From NCBI RefSeq assembly GCF_963662885.1, contig NZ_OY760059.1, forward strand, positions 1,533,487-1,597,486: a DNA stretch of 64,000 nt, in the 5' to 3' direction. Numbering within the stretch: position 1 is the stretch's first letter; each line of letters starts with the position of its first letter. This stretch comes from an uncultured Pseudodesulfovibrio sp. (GTDB lineage Bacteria > Desulfobacterota > Desulfovibrionia > Desulfovibrionales > Desulfovibrionaceae). The notes under the pieces were generated by a model. It was not told where the DNA came from and searched no databases. It saw only the letters and a list, made by a program, of their open reading frames with translations. The position numbers and the translations under genes are program-made. This document shows positions 62,328-64,000 of the stretch, in pieces.

Positions 62328-64000
62328 ATGGAAGTGGATATGCAGAACATGCCCAAGGACCTGTGGGAAATCAGCGGAGTTGCGGCCAAGTATGCGGCTG
62401 TCATCTCTCGTGTGCTGCGGGTGGATGTGGAGATCGTGGACGGCAACCTCTACCGAGTGGCCGGGACCGGCCGGTTCGCCGGGCTGGTGGGCAAGCAGAT
62501 GTCCTCGGCCAGCGGGGTCTACCGCCAGGTGCTCAAGACCGGGCGGCCATTGGTCATCCGCGAGCCCGGGTTCTCCGAGTTCTGCGCGGACTGCCCCAAC
62601 TGGCAGTCCTGCGACGAAACCTTCGAGATGAGCACGCCCATCCTGTACAAGGACACCGTGGTCGGGGTTATCGGGTTCGTCTGCTTTACCGAGGAGCAAA
62701 AAGCCCACATTCAGGACAACTTCGATGTCTTTTTCGACTTTTTGGCTCAAATGTCCGATATTCTGGCCTCAAAAGTGGTCGAGTCCATGGAATACGCGCG
62801 CAGTTTGGCCTTGGGCCAGTTGCTCGAGACCGTTGTGGACAAGGTGGACGAAGGCGTGCTCCTGCTTGCGCAGGATGGGCGCATTGTCCGCTCCAACAAG
62901 GCCGCTCAGCAGATCCTCGATTTTCCCCTGGAAGGTCAGGACGCCATCACCGTCAACCTCCACCGTGGCGAGAACCGGCTGCTCCAATATACCGAATACA
63001 CGGTCAGCCTTCTGGGCCGGTCCCACGACGTGGCCGGGAACGAATACCGCCTGCAACACGGGGAAAGCTCCAGCATGTTCATGTTCCGGGACGCGCAGCT
63101 CATGCACGACGACGCCCTGCGCCTGGCGTCGAGTCATGAGCGCATCGGGCTGGACGCCATCCTCGGCACTTCGGACGTCATCGTCACCCTCAAGGAACAG
63201 GTCGCCCGGTTCGCTGATTCCAACTCCTCGGTCCTGGTTACCGGCGAGTCCGGTACCGGCAAGGAGCTGGTGGCCCGCGCCCTGAACGAGGAGGGCGGGC
63301 GCAAGGAAGGGCCTTTTGTCGCCATCAACTGCGGTGCCATCCCCGAGACGCTGCTCGAAAGCGAGCTGTTCGGCTATGTGGGCGGGGCGTTTACCGGGGC
63401 CAACCCCAAGGGCAAGATGGGCCGGTTCGAGCAGGCCAATGGCGGCACACTCTTTTTGGACGAGATCGGCGACATGCCCCTGCACCTCCAGGCCAAGCTG
63501 CTGCGTGCCCTGGAGCAGCGCGAGGTCACCCGGCTCGGCTCCACCCAGCCTACGGCCATCGACGTGCGCGTGGTCTCGGCCACCAACCGCAACCTTGAGG
63601 AGATGGTTCACAACGGGACCTTCCGTGAAGACCTCTTCTACCGCCTCAACGTCATCCCCATCCACATTCCGCCCCTGCGCGAACGGCCTCGCGACATCCA
63701 TCTGCTGTGCAAGGTCTTTCTCGAGCAAAGTATGGAACGACTGGACAAGGAGATCCTGACCATCAAGGAGTCCTTCTGGACCGCGGTCAGCGAATACCAC
63801 TGGCCCGGCAACGTCCGCGAACTGCAGAACTCCATCGAATACGTTGCCAACGTGGTCGATTCCCCGGCCGTCATCACCCGCGAAACCCTGCCTCTTAAGG
63901 TCCGGTCCGGCATGCACGAGTCCGAATACGCCGACTATAACCTCGAAACTATGGAACGCACCCTCATCCAACAGGCCCTCAAGGCCTTCGGCGATGAAAC
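62328..64000 (+). CDS. Sigma-54-dependent activator with cysteine-containing sensor domain (3' end outside window)
   Basis: 557 residues are present; the reading frame is open to the window end. The N-terminal GAF-like sensor has C86, C89 and C95 (FCADCPNWQSCDE). A PAS-like segment follows (VVDKVDEGVLLLAQDGRIVRSNKAA). The AAA+ domain has Walker A GESGTGKE and the sigma-54 contact loop GAFTGA. The Fis-type DNA-binding end is only beginning (LIQQALKAFGDET). The ATG at 62328 has GGAG six bases upstream; another ATG lies four codons in. It is divergent from the TRAP operon and is its likely activator, with an amino-acid-like ligand or a metal/redox signal as input (inference). Confidence 0.93.
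   Translation, partial: MEVDMQNMPKDLWEISGVAAKYAAVISRVLRVDVEIVDGNLYRVAGTGRFAGLVGKQMSSASGVYRQVLKTGRPLVIREPGFSEFCADCPNWQSCDETFEMSTPILYKDTVVGVIGFVCFTEEQKAHIQDNFDVFFDFLAQMSDILASKVVESMEYARSLALGQLLETVVDKVDEGVLLLAQDGRIVRSNKAAQQILDFPLEGQDAITVNLHRGENRLLQYTEYTVSLLGRSHDVAGNEYRLQHGESSSMFMFRDAQLMHDDALRLASSHERIGLDAILGTSDVIVTLKEQVARFADSNSSVLVTGESGTGKELVARALNEEGGRKEGPFVAINCGAIPETLLESELFGYVGGAFTGANPKGKMGRFEQANGGTLFLDEIGDMPLHLQAKLLRALEQREVTRLGSTQPTAIDVRVVSATNRNLEEMVHNGTFREDLFYRLNVIPIHIPPLRERPRDIHLLCKVFLEQSMERLDKEILTIKESFWTAVSEYHWPGNVRELQNSIEYVANVVDSPAVITRETLPLKVRSGMHESEYADYNLETMERTLIQQALKAFGDE

Overview
The window looks like chromosomal DNA of a GC-rich Gram-negative anaerobe, most probably a sulfate reducer of the Desulfovibrionaceae (Desulfovibrio / Pseudodesulfovibrio type). 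This is inferred from gene content: a rubrerythrin, a heterodisulfide-reductase-like Fe-S protein, TRAP transport, several sigma-54 activators, clustered universal stress proteins, outer-membrane receptors and long overlapping operons. I see no rRNA, tRNA, CRISPR array, insertion sequence or phage gene. All function assignments come from reading motifs by eye; no database search was run.

Layout. 1-5.4 kb: end of a glycerol kinase gene, an acyltransferase, rubrerythrin, an iron-type alcohol dehydrogenase with an altered metal site, and a CCG-domain Fe-S protein. 5.6-11.1 kb: a small cupin, a MalT-like LuxR regulator and an autotransporter with HAF-like repeats preceded by a perfect dyad. 11.1-21.6 kb (minus strand): one tightly packed ten-to-eleven-gene operon joining a TonB-dependent receptor, an ECF-type ABC importer (fused double ATPase, T and S components), a TiaS-like protein, and a TtpC-type TonB/ExbB/ExbD energiser. 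This is a complete route across both membranes for an unknown substrate.

22-32 kb: a GltD-like oxidoreductase, an AbgA-like amidohydrolase, ethanolamine ammonia-lyase (eutBC), then a polyamine-type ABC importer whose last gene is a glycerophosphodiester phosphodiesterase. Together they suggest use of glycerophosphoethanolamine or ethanolamine. 32-41 kb: a kinase-like protein, stress proteins, LysE and DUF599 membrane proteins, an RsbU-type phosphatase and a two-component pair with an NtrC-type regulator. 41.5-48.9 kb: a candidate sigma-54 operon with three repeated upstream dyads, coding for three Usp proteins, a TauE/SafE exporter, a TIGR02186 membrane protein, a PEP-synthase-like protein without the usual catalytic barrel, and a lone receiver domain.

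49-53 kb: a hydrolase, TrmO and a Kef-type antiporter, ending in a region of long mirrored hairpins. 53.4-64 kb: a minus-strand catabolic operon (D-aminoacylase, YgeY-type M20 hydrolase, two PLP lyases, TRAP importer) behind a good sigma-54 promoter, with a divergent sigma-54 activator carrying a three-cysteine sensor domain that runs off the window. It reads as uptake and breakdown of an N-acylated or D-amino acid of unknown identity.
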